Positions 9,053-17,621 of a stretch of 64,000 nt of DNA are shown piece after piece; positions within the stretch are counted from its first letter, which is position 1, and each line of letters opens with the position of its first letter. Source of the stretch: an uncultured Flavobacteriales bacterium (GTDB taxonomy: Bacteria > Bacteroidota > Bacteroidia > Flavobacteriales_D > Parvicellaceae); contig CALSRM010000001.1 in assembly GCA_943788755.1 (NCBI GenBank), positions 62,001-126,000 on the forward strand. Reading direction: 5' to 3'. A program made the translations under genes and the position numbers. The notes under the pieces were generated by a model. That model was not told the DNA's origin, did not search any database, and saw nothing but the letters and a program-made list of their open reading frames with translations.

Positions 9053-9588
9053 AATTAGAAGGGAAAATACACAATTTGCCTAGCTATGCTAAGGCCCTTA
9101 TATTTGCTTTCTTACTCACATTAAGTTTCGGATATTATACGGGTGTTCTATTTGTTAAACACACAACAGAATTTACTCCTCAAGGAATAGAAGAAAGCTA
9201 TAATGGCAATAAAACTGAAGAGGTAATTACCGAAGATGATTGGGAGAATGATGATTGGGGGCTAGAAAACTCCGTCCCATTGAAATATAAGAAATCAGAG
9301 CAGGAAATTATTTCCATAGTACATGCGCATGTTATTTCATTTTCTTTAATATTTCTGCTTCTCGGAGTAATTGTGATGCTGACATCGATTCCTGTTTGGC
9401 TAAAGAAAATGCTTATAATTGAGCCTTTTATTTCTATTGTATTAACGTTTGGCGGTATCTGGATGCTTTGGAAAGATATTACTTGGATGAAATATATCGT
9501 AATGTTCTCAGGAATTTTGCTGACAATTACTTTTAGTCTTTCAGTAATAATTGTGATTCAGCAATTATTGAAAAAGCCTACTGCTTAA
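9049..9588 (+). CDS. Four-helix inner-membrane protein of the porin/FMN operon
   Basis: 179 residues from a TTG start that overlaps the previous TGA. Predicted membrane helices lie at about 14-34, 89-112, 117-137 and 147-170, with a roughly 50-residue extracytoplasmic loop after the first. The second helix begins with a HAHV motif; histidines at a membrane edge could ligate haem or metal, but that is only a possibility. I do not recognise a named family. Last gene of the operon; its TAA overlaps the stop of the convergent gene in the palindrome TTAA (9585-9588). Context suggests a membrane partner of the FMN-binding protein. Confidence 0.75.
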   Translation: MKLEGKIHNLPSYAKALIFAFLLTLSFGYYTGVLFVKHTTEFTPQGIEESYNGNKTEEVITEDDWENDDWGLENSVPLKYKKSEQEIISIVHAHVISFSLIFLLLGVIVMLTSIPVWLKKMLIIEPFISIVLTFGGIWMLWKDITWMKYIVMFSGILLTITFSLSVIIVIQQLLKKPTA

Positions 9589-9953
9589 ATTAGTCCATCT
9601 TTTTGGAATACTTTAATTCCAAGCTGAATCATTTCTGTTACTTCTATTTTCAAACCTTCATCCAAATTTTTAATATGAAAACAGCTTTTTCCTTTTAACA
9701 TTTTTCGTAAAGCAGGAGAAATATCTTTAAATGCATCAACATGTGTGTAGATAGGGAAGAAGTATAAGCGAATATCTTTTGGCTTAGGAACGACGCTTGC
9801 AAAATACAAGCCATCTACTTTTTTTTTACCTTGCATCGCTTCAATAGTTCCTGTAACTTCAAAGCTTGCTTCTGAGTTTTTCGTAATTTTTAAAGCCGGT
9901 TTTTGTACTGTTAAGGAGTCTTTGAGGAATTCCTGTATTTCGGTCAGTGTCAT
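9585..9953 (-). CDS. Small conserved protein, DUF1801-like
   Basis: 122-residue cytoplasmic protein with no signal peptide or membrane segment. The core LYFFPIYTHVDAF followed by SPALRKMLKGKSCFHIKN is reminiscent of DUF1801/YdhG-type domains (alpha/beta, function unknown); the match is from memory of the family pattern and is moderate. It lies 14 bp downstream of ribBA on the same strand, so it is probably the last gene of that transcript, and it ends tail-to-tail with the membrane-protein gene. Confidence 0.7.
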   Translation of the reverse strand: MTLTEIQEFLKDSLTVQKPALKITKNSEASFEVTGTIEAMQGKKKVDGLYFASVVPKPKDIRLYFFPIYTHVDAFKDISPALRKMLKGKSCFHIKNLDEGLKIEVTEMIQLGIKVFQKDGLI

Positions 9954-9967
9954 ATGATATTTAATTA

Positions 9968-11182
9968 CTATTTCCCCATTTTCAAAGTATGTCCTAACTT
10001 ATCTTTTTTTGCTTTAAGATATGCTTTATTGTGTTCGTTTTGACCAACTTCGATAGCAACATTTTCAACTATTTCCAACCCATAACCAATTAATCCAGTA
10101 CGTTTTTTTGGATTATTGGTCATTAAACGCATTTTACGAACACCGAGATTTCTCAATATTTGCGCTCCTATTCCGTAGTCTCTTTGATCTGCTTGAAATC
10201 CTAGTTTTATGTTCGCTTCAACTGTATCGTAGCCCTCTTCTTGGAGTTTATAGGCTCTCAATTTATTGACTAATCCTATTCCTCTACCTTCTTGGTTCAT
10301 GTATAAAACAACACCCTTTCCTTCTTTTTCTATTTGATCCAAAGCATTGGCTAATTGAGATCCACAATCGCATCTTAGAGAGTCCAATATATCTCCTGTA
10401 AAACAAGATGAATGTACTCTTACCAAAACAGCTTCATCTTCGGTCCAACTTCCCTTTGTAATTGCAAGATGTTCTTCTCCTGATGTAGTTTGTTTAAACG
10501 CGGCTAATTTGAAATTACCATGTTTAGTAGGCATATCTACTTCTACTAATTTTTCAATTAATGATTCATGACGTAATCTATAATTAATAAGATCTTCAAT
10601 ACTGACTAATTTTAACTTGAACTTTTTTGCAATTTCAACTAATTGAGGCAATCTAGCCATTGATCCATCCTCGTTCAATATTTCAACAATTAACCCTGCT
10701 GCATCAAACCCTGCTAATCGAGCAAAATCAATTGCAGCTTCTGTATGTCCAGCTCTTCTCAGTACACCGCCAGCTTTAGCTCTTAGCGGAAAAATATGTC
10801 CAGGTTTTCCCAGTTCATTTGGTTGGGTATCTGGATGAATAAGCGCTTTTACTGTTTCAAATCTATCAGCTGCTGAAATTCCAGTAGTGGTTCCGTGGCC
10901 AATTACATCAACAGAAACAGTAAATGGTGTTTCAAATTGTGCACTATTGTTTTGTACCATTAAGTCGAGACCCAAATCATCGCATCTGCTCTCTATTAAA
11001 GGGGCACAGATAAGACCTCGCCCATGCGTTGCCATAAAATTGATAATTTCAGGAGTGACGTTTTCTGCGGCAGTTAAGAAATCACCTTCGTTTTCTCTGT
11101 TTTCATCATCTACAACAATGATAACCTTTCCTTGTTTGATATCCTCTATTGCGTCTTCTATTGAATCTAATTGAAATTCCAT
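9968..11182 (-). CDS. ribBA: Bifunctional 3,4-dihydroxy-2-butanone-4-phosphate synthase / GTP cyclohydrolase II
   Basis: Supplies both precursors of riboflavin: the N-terminal domain (about 1-200) makes the four-carbon unit from ribulose 5-phosphate and the C-terminal domain (about 205-404) opens GTP. Visible signatures are the acidic [11 protein letters not shown] loop near residue 26 for RibB, and for RibA the zinc ligands C-x10-C-x-C in [14 protein letters not shown] plus the NQEGRGIGL phosphate-binding segment. 404 residues is the normal fused length. No FMN riboswitch is seen in the short (~50 bp) upstream gap. It neighbours an operon encoding an FMN-binding protein, which may be coincidental or may reflect flavin demand. 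Confidence 0.96.
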   Translation of the reverse strand: MEFQLDSIEDAIEDIKQGKVIIVVDDENRENEGDFLTAAENVTPEIINFMATHGRGLICAPLIESRCDDLGLDLMVQNNSAQFETPFTVSVDVIGHGTTTGISAADRFETVKALIHPDTQPNELGKPGHIFPLRAKAGGVLRRAGHTEAAIDFARLAGFDAAGLIVEILNEDGSMARLPQLVEIAKKFKLKLVSIEDLINYRLRHESLIEKLVEVDMPTKHGNFKLAAFKQTTSGEEHLAITKGSWTEDEAVLVRVHSSCFTGDILDSLRCDCGSQLANALDQIEKEGKGVVLYMNQEGRGIGLVNKLRAYKLQEEGYDTVEANIKLGFQADQRDYGIGAQILRNLGVRKMRLMTNNPKKRTGLIGYGLEIVENVAIEVGQNEHNKAYLKAKKDKLGHTLKMGK

Positions 11183-11235
11183 GGCTTTTTCTTATAAGGC
11201 ACAAAGATAAGGTTAAATAGAGATGATTCTATGGA

Positions 11236-12402
11236 TTACTTATTGTTTTCGATTAATTGCATTAATTTTTGGGTTGAATCGTTCCAATTAAAGGTGTTTT
11301 CCACGTATTTCTTTCCAGCATTTGCAATCGAAATACTTTGATCGGTATCGGAAAGTAAATTAAGAATAAGACGTTTATATTCTTCCGGAGTATTTCCTAT
11401 TAAAATTTCTTTTTTATCCGTCGCTTTCAGAGCATTGTTTGCAAGACTCGAAGTGATGCAAGGAATTCCCATTGCCATTGCTTCTAATAATTTATTTTGC
11501 AGTCCTGTTCCTATATTTAAAGGCGCGAAAAATATTCTTCCTTTCGCGTAAGATTCTCTAATGTCATCTACCCAACCAGAAACCGTTACATGTTTAGACG
11601 CGAGGTCCAATACGGCTTTTGCAGGAGATGATCCGGAAAGTAAAATTGTTATATCCGGTTTTTCTTTCAGAAGAATCGGAAGAATTTCATTGACGATAAA
11701 AAGTGCGCTTTCAACATTTGGAGCGTAACGCATGTTTCCAACAAAAACTAAATCATATTGTTTGTCAATTTCTATAGGTTTAAATTTTGAAAAGTCTATT
11801 CCATTTGGAATAATCACTATTTTTGCTCTATTTGGATGAAAAATAAATCCTTGATCTTGTTTAGAAATTATCGTTTTATTCTCAAAATAATCAAAAATTA
11901 AATTTTCATATTTCTTAAGCCTTTGAAATTCCCATTTAATAAATGGCTTTCTCCAACCACCATGTTCTATACGCCTTTCCATTCCTTTAGAGAATGTATC
12001 CATATAGTCTAATGTTTTTGGAATAACATGTTGATTTTTTACATATTCCGCAGTTCTTAGCAATTGACAATAAATATGATCAGGTTGGATATTTTTGATT
12101 TGTTCCTTTATTTTACGATGTGCGTGGCCTTGATAGAAATACCAAACTTGAAAGGGTAGCGAAGAAAATAGACCTGTAAATAAGTTAATAACAATTTGCC
12201 ATTTTCGTAATTTGATCACTTCTACACTTTTGCAGAAAGCTTCTAATTGCTTTAAATGTTCGTTTGGAATGTGGGTGTCATCTAAACAGCACAAGTGAAT
12301 TTCATGAAACACAGATAATTCCTTTATTTGGTAATAAGCTCGTAGTTTATCTCCTTTGTCTAAAGGATATGGGAATCTGGAAAGAAGCACGAAAATTTTC
12401 AT
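11236..12402 (-). CDS. Glycosyltransferase, GT4/GT1 group
   Basis: Cytoplasmic sugar transferase of the GT-B fold, 388 residues. The N-terminal Rossmann domain begins MKIFVLLSRFPYPLDKGDKLR, the pattern of family GT4 enzymes; the nucleotide-sugar half includes FVGNMRYAPN, SGWVDDIRE and the donor-binding segment GTGLQNKLLEAMAMGIPCITS with the conserved Glu. Start codon overlaps the stop of the upstream glycosyltransferase by 4 bp (ATGA), so both are translated together. Likely target is an extracellular or lipid-linked polysaccharide; donor and acceptor cannot be read from the sequence. Confidence 0.9.
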   Translation of the reverse strand: MKIFVLLSRFPYPLDKGDKLRAYYQIKELSVFHEIHLCCLDDTHIPNEHLKQLEAFCKSVEVIKLRKWQIVINLFTGLFSSLPFQVWYFYQGHAHRKIKEQIKNIQPDHIYCQLLRTAEYVKNQHVIPKTLDYMDTFSKGMERRIEHGGWRKPFIKWEFQRLKKYENLIFDYFENKTIISKQDQGFIFHPNRAKIVIIPNGIDFSKFKPIEIDKQYDLVFVGNMRYAPNVESALFIVNEILPILLKEKPDITILLSGSSPAKAVLDLASKHVTVSGWVDDIRESYAKGRIFFAPLNIGTGLQNKLLEAMAMGIPCITSSLANNALKATDKKEILIGNTPEEYKRLILNLLSDTDQSISIANAGKKYVENTFNWNDSTQKLMQLIENNK

Positions 12403-13613
12403 TTGCCTAAGACTTTATCGTAAAACGAAAGAAGTTTTTCTGTAATACGTTGATTATTGTAATAAGTCTCTACTAATTTTTTTCCATTCTGACCAATTTC
12501 ATACAGTTTTTCGGGGTTTGCTTTTAACCAAGATAGTTTGTCGATAAATTCTTTCGCATTGTTAGCAATAAGTATGTTCTCACCGTCTTTGTAATCTATC
12601 CCCTCAGCTCCAATTGCTGTAGAAATGATAACGCGGCCTAAAGCCATTCCCTCAATAATTTTAACACGCATTCCGCCAGCAGATAATAAGGGTACGATCA
12701 TGATATCATTGGATAACATGAAATCTTGAGCGTTTTCCACTTCTGCATGGTTAATCATATTAGAAACTTCTTTTTCAACTAACCAATTTGGCATAGATCT
12801 CCCTGCAATGTGTAACTCTAAATCTGGATTTGCTTTTAAAACAGTTGGCCATATTTCTTCAATAAACCATGAAATTCCTTCTGCGTTGGGTTTCCAGTCC
12901 ATAGCCCCTATGTGAAAAAGTCTGAACCCCTTAGCTGAGCTCGTTCTCAAATGGCAGCCTGAATTATATGCTTTTAGACTTATTCCGAATGGAATGGTGA
13001 TCATTGGTTTTTTACAGCCAAGTTGAATGTATTTATTTTGGTCTTGTGAACTTATGCTAGCAATTCCATCAATTGCAGAAAATATTTTGATTTCATACTT
13101 TTTTAATTGTTGGGCTAATATTTTTAGGTAAACCTTTTTGGCTGGATTACCAGGTGTGATAGAAAGACGTTGCCATATCATATATTCTAAATTGTGAGAA
13201 CGAAGAATAATTTTAGCTTTAGAGAACCTCCTTATTGTATGTGTGTAAGGAGTCATAAATAAACTTTCCAGATGGATAATGTCGTAATCATTTACCTCAA
13301 GTGTTTTCCGCAGAAGGATATCAAAATCAGTCGAAAAAAAACGACTGATATTATAAGAGTCTGATGTGATAAGGCTTGAAAAGGCGTCAACAAGGTTTAT
13401 TTTTGTGTCCACAAATACACTCTCAATGTTGGCAGCAGATATGTAATCCTTGCTGAAGTATTTTTTGTCGAAAGGATGTTTTGCTGTGCTAATTGTGAGA
13501 ACTTTTACATCAATCCCATTTTCAATAAAGCCTTTAGTTATGTTGTTTATAGCAATGCAACCTCCATCTACAGATGGTTGTGGTGGCTTATGACATATTT
13601 GTAAGACTTTCAT
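12399..13613 (-). CDS. Glycosyltransferase, GT4 group
   Basis: Second GT-B transferase, 404 residues, starting MKVLQICHKPPQPSVDGGCIA with the glycine-rich acceptor loop of GT4. The C-terminal half shows HIGAMDWKPN, HIAGRSMP and the donor-site motif SAGGMRVKIIEGMALGRVIIST with its conserved Glu. It overlaps the preceding LptF/G-like gene by one base (TAATG) and the next glycosyltransferase by four, forming a three-gene operon for envelope glycan assembly and export. Only the family can be assigned. Confidence 0.9.
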   Translation of the reverse strand: MKVLQICHKPPQPSVDGGCIAINNITKGFIENGIDVKVLTISTAKHPFDKKYFSKDYISAANIESVFVDTKINLVDAFSSLITSDSYNISRFFSTDFDILLRKTLEVNDYDIIHLESLFMTPYTHTIRRFSKAKIILRSHNLEYMIWQRLSITPGNPAKKVYLKILAQQLKKYEIKIFSAIDGIASISSQDQNKYIQLGCKKPMITIPFGISLKAYNSGCHLRTSSAKGFRLFHIGAMDWKPNAEGISWFIEEIWPTVLKANPDLELHIAGRSMPNWLVEKEVSNMINHAEVENAQDFMLSNDIMIVPLLSAGGMRVKIIEGMALGRVIISTAIGAEGIDYKDGENILIANNAKEFIDKLSWLKANPEKLYEIGQNGKKLVETYYNNQRITEKLLSFYDKVLGK

Positions 13614-15061
13614 TACTTCTTTTTTCCAAAATTAAATTTAAATAGCTTTTGGTAAAACTCCATGTCAAATAATTTTGAGTCATTATTTGCTTTGTAGAAA
13701 ATAAAAATTGCTATTGGACTTAACACAACTGCACTTAGCCACATCCCTAAGTTAATGTTTATTTCTCCAGCCATCGACATTTCATCACCAGCCCTTGTAA
13801 GAATGAAGTAAATCAGGAATAAAAGAATTGCTATAATAACGGGCCATCCCAACCCTCCTTTTCTTACTATAGCTCCCAGTGGTGCTCCAAGAAAAAACAG
13901 CATCATACATGCATAAGCAAGCGTGTACTTTCTGTGCCACTCAACATCCAGCGTTGATAAATATTGTCGCGTATGCTGTGCTCTTCTTTTGTCCATTTCC
14001 AGTGTTCTTATGGTGTTTTTAACTGAAGCAATAGCGGCGTGTATGTTTCGTTTTTGGTTTGCCTTAGATAAGGATGCAAAGTGATTTATCGAGGGCGTGA
14101 CGATTTTTATTGTCACACTAGAATCATTTGTTGGTCTTAATAAAGTAAGTGTATTGCTAATGAATGTAATTGTTCTTTGTATTCTTTTTTCCGTTTCTAT
14201 ATGGGTAGAATCTTTCAGTTCTTGAATTTGGCTGAGACTTAATAAGTATTCGGGATTCTCGTATACATCATCTTCGCTCTTTTCGAATTCCATTGAAGTT
14301 AGATTAAAACTCAAGGCTGCTTTATCAAAATAATAGCGCATAAAAGGCATCTCAGAATTAGCAACACTGGCAGGATCCATTTCTTGAACAATATACCCAT
14401 CGACTAAATCTAGTAGTAATTTTTTCTTGTCCTTTGATTGTGAGATTTTACCTTGTTGTGCTCGGATTATTCTTTTATAATCTCTGGGGTCTGTAGCAAT
14501 TTTATTGGGTTTTAGTGTTCCTGAGTAGTCGTATATTACTAGGTCATATAAGTCCTTTCCATCTTCACTTTTCTTACCAACTCGAATGCTGAAATTTTCC
14601 ATTTCATTGTAAAAGATACCTTCTTTTAAGATGATTCCAGCTTTTGTGTTTTGAATGTCGGTAATTAATACCTGCATTTTAAATTTAGCTAATGGCCATA
14701 GGTTGTTGGAAAAGAAAAAAGCCCCAGCGGATACAAACACCATTAATATGATTAAAGGTTTCATAATCCTTGTTAATGAAAGCCCCGAAGCCTTCATTGC
14801 TGTTAGCTCATTGTGTTCTCCTAAGTTGCCAAATGCCATAATTGAAGCAAGCAGAATAGAGAGTGGCAGCGCTACCGGAACCCAAGTTGCAGAAGCATAA
14901 AACAGGAGTTCTAGAATAATATACCATTCTAGACCTTTCCCCATAAAGTCATCTACATAGAGCCATACAAATTGCATGTCTAATATGACCATCCAAATCA
15001 TAAAATTAAGTATGAAAGGACCTATAAAAGCTTTTAGAACAACCCACCCAAGTTTTTTCAA
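13613..15061 (-). CDS. LptF/LptG (YjgP/YjgQ) family permease
   Basis: Inner-membrane subunit of the LptBFG transporter that extracts lipopolysaccharide from the inner membrane. The 482-residue product has the family layout: helices near 10-30, 50-75 and 95-120, a large periplasmic beta-jellyroll region (about 130-330), and helices near 375-395, 405-422 and 440-455. The segment after the first helices, LGEHNELTAMKASGLSLTRI, carries the E-x-x-A-x-K/R-x-x-G coupling pattern to the ATPase LptB. Only one of the usual pair is present here. Being first in an operon with two glycosyltransferases supports an envelope role. Confidence 0.9.
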   Translation of the reverse strand: MKKLGWVVLKAFIGPFILNFMIWMVILDMQFVWLYVDDFMGKGLEWYIILELLFYASATWVPVALPLSILLASIMAFGNLGEHNELTAMKASGLSLTRIMKPLIILMVFVSAGAFFFSNNLWPLAKFKMQVLITDIQNTKAGIILKEGIFYNEMENFSIRVGKKSEDGKDLYDLVIYDYSGTLKPNKIATDPRDYKRIIRAQQGKISQSKDKKKLLLDLVDGYIVQEMDPASVANSEMPFMRYYFDKAALSFNLTSMEFEKSEDDVYENPEYLLSLSQIQELKDSTHIETEKRIQRTITFISNTLTLLRPTNDSSVTIKIVTPSINHFASLSKANQKRNIHAAIASVKNTIRTLEMDKRRAQHTRQYLSTLDVEWHRKYTLAYACMMLFFLGAPLGAIVRKGGLGWPVIIAILLFLIYFILTRAGDEMSMAGEININLGMWLSAVVLSPIAIFIFYKANNDSKLFDMEFYQKLFKFNFGKKK

Positions 15062-15115
15062 GACAGAGTGTATTTAATTAGTTTAGAAATATAGAACGGT
15101 TAAAATTCAAGGATG

Positions 15116-15496
15116 TTATCCTCCAATGACTTGTTTTAATTTAGCGGCCATATTATCCCAAAGAAGTTTAGCGCCCTCTAGCTCACCTTCTTCCGCAAAA
15201 TCAGTAACCAGCAATGCAACTTCTTTGGTAAGGGGGTCGATATTAATTAATAGTTCAAAGTAATAATCTTCACCTTCATCATCTTCCCATTGAAAACGAA
15301 TAGAATCTCCCTTTTTTTGTTGCATTAATTTAGCAACTTCTTCATCTCCATCCCAAAAAAAAGTAAATCGATCATCCTTTATGTTTACATCATCAGCAAA
15401 CCACTCAGAAAGACCACTAGGGGTAGTGATACAAGTAAATAGAATATTTGGTGATGTATTGACTATATATTCTAATTCGAATTTAATTTTTTTCAT
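15116..15496 (-). CDS. START-like domain protein (AHSA1/SRPBCC fold)
   Basis: Small cytoplasmic protein of 127 codons whose helix-grip fold is suggested by the beginning FELEYIVNTSPNILFTCITTPSGLSEWFADDV, typical of the START-like/AHSA1 proteins common in Bacteroidetes, and the closing amphipathic helix LLWDNMAAKLKQVIGG. It is strongly acidic. An upstream in-frame GTG at 15502 would add two residues; ATG at 15496 is chosen. Stands alone, 55 bp upstream of the LptF/G operon on the same strand. Ligand unknown. Confidence 0.82.
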   Translation of the reverse strand: MKKIKFELEYIVNTSPNILFTCITTPSGLSEWFADDVNIKDDRFTFFWDGDEEVAKLMQQKKGDSIRFQWEDDEGEDYYFELLINIDPLTKEVALLVTDFAEEGELEGAKLLWDNMAAKLKQVIGG

Positions 15497-15656
15497 TATC
15501 ACAATGTCTTTTTAGTTCAGGAATTGTGAACTTGCACAATATAATAATAATAATAGGTTTACAATGGAATTTTATTACAAAAGGTATTAAAACTAGATTT
15601 TTCTTCATTTTTCATATAAATAAAAAAGTCTTATGAAATATCCTCTAAGAAATATC

Positions 15657-15684
15657 TTGTAGTTACAGAGAATTTATATATTTG
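15657..15684 (+). promoter_or_regulatory. tRNA promoter (TTG-N17-TATATTTG)
   Basis: TTG at 15657-15659 and TATATTTG at 15677-15684 with 17 bases between them fit the Bacteroidetes housekeeping promoter; the mature tRNA begins 16 bases downstream. Confidence 0.65.
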
Positions 15685-15699
15685 CGCCCTTCTAATCAT

Positions 15700-15773
15700 G
15701 GCGCGGTAGCTCAGTTGGTTAGAGCGCAGGATTCATAACCCTGAGGCCGGGAGTTCAAATCTCCCTCGCGCTA
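15700..15773 (+). tRNA. tRNA with CAT anticodon (tRNA-Met, elongator type)
   Basis: 74-nt cloverleaf: acceptor stem GGCGCGG / TCGCGCT (two G-U pairs), D arm GCTCAGTTGGTTAGAGC, anticodon loop TTCATAA with CAT at 15734-15736, T arm GGGAG-TTCAAAT-CTCCC and discriminator A. CCA is not encoded. The first pair is not the C-A mismatch of an initiator. A CAT anticodon can also belong to tRNA-Ile2 modified to lysidine, which the sequence alone does not exclude. Confidence 0.92.
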
Positions 15774-15776
15774 CAA

Positions 15777-15806
15777 AGCTCAAACTGGTAAGTTTGGGCT
15801 TTTTTT
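15777..15806 (+). terminator. Intrinsic terminator of the tRNA
   Basis: Hairpin AGCTCAAAC - TGGTAA - GTTTGGGCT (one G-T wobble) followed by seven T, four bases after the tRNA. Confidence 0.85.
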
Positions 15807-15915
15807 CTTTTAGGGCCGTTCGAACTTGTTCGTATAAGGCATAAGAGGAAAAAACTACATCGCAAGGCGATGAGCTTTGTAAATCCCCCTTTATATTCAC
15901 TGAGCGTAGCGAAGT

Positions 15916-15933
15916 AAATCTCCCTCGCGCTAC
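15916..15933 (+). repeat. Duplicated 3' tail of the tRNA
   Basis: The 18 bases AAATCTCCCTCGCGCTAC at the tRNA 3' end (15757-15774) recur exactly here, 159 bp downstream, again followed closely by a terminator hairpin. Could be the scar of a lost tandem tRNA or an attachment-site repeat left by an excised element; nothing integrase-like is nearby. Confidence 0.6.
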
Positions 15934-15935
15934 CA

Positions 15936-15964
15936 AAAAGCTGGATTTTTATCCAGCTTTTTTT
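15936..15964 (+). terminator. Strong hairpin terminator
   Basis: Perfect 11-bp stem AAAAGCTGGAT - TTTT - ATCCAGCTTTT with a trailing T run, just after the duplicated tRNA tail. Confidence 0.75.
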
Positions 15965-16017
15965 ATACCCTTTTTTTTATGAATGTCAATTCAATAAAAA
16001 ATAGAGTGTATGAAAAA

Positions 16018-16039
16018 CAGGCGGTTACGCCTGCTTTTT
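16018..16039 (+). terminator. Hairpin terminator-like element
   Basis: Stem CAGGCG - GTTA - CGCCTG followed by CTTTTT and preceded by an A run. It is the third such hairpin within 270 bp, with no intervening gene. Confidence 0.55.
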
Positions 16040-16108
16040 GGTACAAGTCCAACCAATATTCACTGAGCGTAGCGAAGTAAATCTCATTAATGAAATTCAT
16101 GAATATTT

Positions 16109-16178
16109 TCTTGCGCTAGGAATTGCGGTAGGTCTTGCGCTAGGAATTTTTAGAATTCCATAAAATGAATGTGTATTT
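16109..16178 (+). repeat. Cassette-spacer copies (TCTTGCGCTAGGAATT)
   Basis: TCTTGCGCTAGGAATT occurs at 16109-16124 and again at 16133-16148. The second copy continues as TTTAGAATTCCATAAAATGAATG, the same spacer found after the sorting-domain genes at 17555 and 20900. Here no sorting-domain gene precedes it, suggesting a deleted upstream cassette. Confidence 0.6.
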
Positions 16179-16297
16179 ATGTCTTTATTATTATCTATTG
16201 TATAAATGATTGTAAGTTGTATATTTACAGACTATTATAAAGTATTAATGGACTTTTTAAAAGAATTATATATTTTCATCTAAAAAAGATTTAACTC

Positions 16298-17549
16298 ATG
16301 AAACAACTATTACTATTACCTATTCTTTTTACCTCTTTTATTTCTGGACAGACAAATAATTATTCTCTTGAATTTGATGGGGTGGATGGATTATGTGGAA
16401 ATAAGCCATAATAGTGCATTAGATTTGACTAATTCAGTTACGTTTCCTTGGGTTAAAACTATAATTTTGAATAGTTCTTTCCAATACGATACATACGAAC
16501 AAAGGATGCTGGGCAATAATGGAAATTTAATCGACTAGATGCAACCCTAACAATGATTGTATCCTTTGTATAATTTATGATGGCTCAACATTATATTCTG
16601 AGATTTCTCAAGACATATTAATATCCATAATCAGTGGTATTATGTTACAAATATCATTTAATGGTATAAAATTCAATCTATATTAATGGTTTGTATCCTC
16701 GAATCATTACAATCATTTAGTCTTGCAAATAATTCCTTTCCATGTATTTATTGGTACCGACTATAATCAAGGATTCTTTTAGCGGTTATATTATGGAAAT
16801 GATACATCTGGAATACTGCACTACCGAGCAAGAAATACAAAACTATATGAATTGTCCACCAACTGGCAATGAAGCTGGTTTAGTTGGGTATTGGAACTTT
16901 GAAGAAGGAGCGGGTACAACCGCAGATGACCTTACTTCTAATGGAAACGATGGCACTATTAAATGGTGGTGTAACTTGGAGCACAGATGTTCCTCCTTAC
17001 AATTGTTGTACCCCAAACCCAATAACATCTCAACCCACAAACCAATCTACAACTATTGGAAATAACGCTACAATTTCATTTACAGATAATCTAACTGGAG
17101 CTACTTACCAATGGCAAATAGATGCAGGTACTGGTTATTCTGACTTATCAAATGCTGGACAATTCAGTGGTACAGATACACAAACACTTACTATTTCATC
17201 AACTACAATGAGTAATAATAATACACTTTACAGATGTATTGTAACTGAATCCTCAAATTGTATGGACACAACAGATGTTTCAACTCTTACAGTGATTGAT
17301 AATACCTCAATAAATGAAAATGGACTGAGTAACTTAACAATTTACCCCAACCCAACACCCGACCAAATAACAATCGATATAAAGGGTTATAATGGAGTTG
17401 TTAATGTTGAGGTATATGATTTACAAGGAAGGTTATTAGAAACCACCACAAACACCATTGTATCTCTTAAAAAACACGCCAAGGGAATCTATGTTCTTAA
17501 GGTGAGTTATGGAGAGATAACTGAAGAGGTTAGGGTAGTGAGGGATTAG
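16298..17549 (+). pseudogene. Degenerate LamG / Ig-like T9SS cargo gene
   Basis: Remnant of a secreted adhesin-like protein. It begins with a signal peptide (MKQLLLLPILFTSFISGQ) and the LamG opening NYSLEFDGVDG, but stops after about 38 codons; the LamG continuation (YVEISHNSALDLTNSVT) is in another frame. The LamG end (GLVGYWNFEEGAGTTADD, near 16880) is in a third frame. From about 17000 a continuous frame encodes an Ig-like domain (residues resembling GATYQWQIDAG) and a complete T9SS type A sorting domain ending at 17549. Several indels and lost motif positions make real decay more likely than a single sequencing error. First of four tandem genes with the same 3' end. Confidence 0.85.
17346..17549 (+). 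repeat. T9SS sorting-domain repeat, copy A
   Basis: 204 bp from the YPNP codons to the stop, nearly identical in copies at 20691-20894, 23799-24002 and 24964-25166. It encodes NPTxDQITIDIKGYNG, VEVYDLQGRLLE and ends ITEEVRVVRD. Identity at synonymous sites suggests recent duplication or gene conversion rather than only protein-level selection. Confidence 0.9.
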
Positions 17550-17554
17550 TAAGA

Positions 17555-17602
17555 TCTTGTGCTAGGAATTTTTACTATTCCATAAAATGAATAGTATATT
17601 TG
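17555..17602 (+). promoter_or_regulatory. Conserved cassette spacer with hairpin and -7 box
   Basis: TCTTGTGCTAGG is followed by the hairpin GGAAT-TTTTACT-ATTCC, then CATAAAATGAAT and TATATTTG (17595-17602), a perfect -7 box, 20 bp before the next ATG. Related spacers lie at 16133 and 20900. Confidence 0.55.
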
Positions 17603-17621
17603 GTTTGCTAAAATTTATTTT

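Larger units (their letters stand above)
15893..16085 (+). repeat. Two exact 30-bp direct repeats (CACTGAGCGTAGCGAAG type)
   Basis: An identical 30-base stretch containing CACTGAGCGTAGCGAAG occurs at 15893-15922 and 16056-16085. It resembles the dispersed CACTGAGCG...GAAG repeats seen across Bacteroidetes genomes. The 15774-16297 gap holds these, two hairpin terminators and promoter-like debris but no gene. Confidence 0.7.

Noticed and set aside
15733-15936. Minus-strand open frame reading VARGRF...VARGRFELPASGL over the tRNA
   Set aside because: It is the antisense translation of the tRNA and its duplicated tail, a common false gene.
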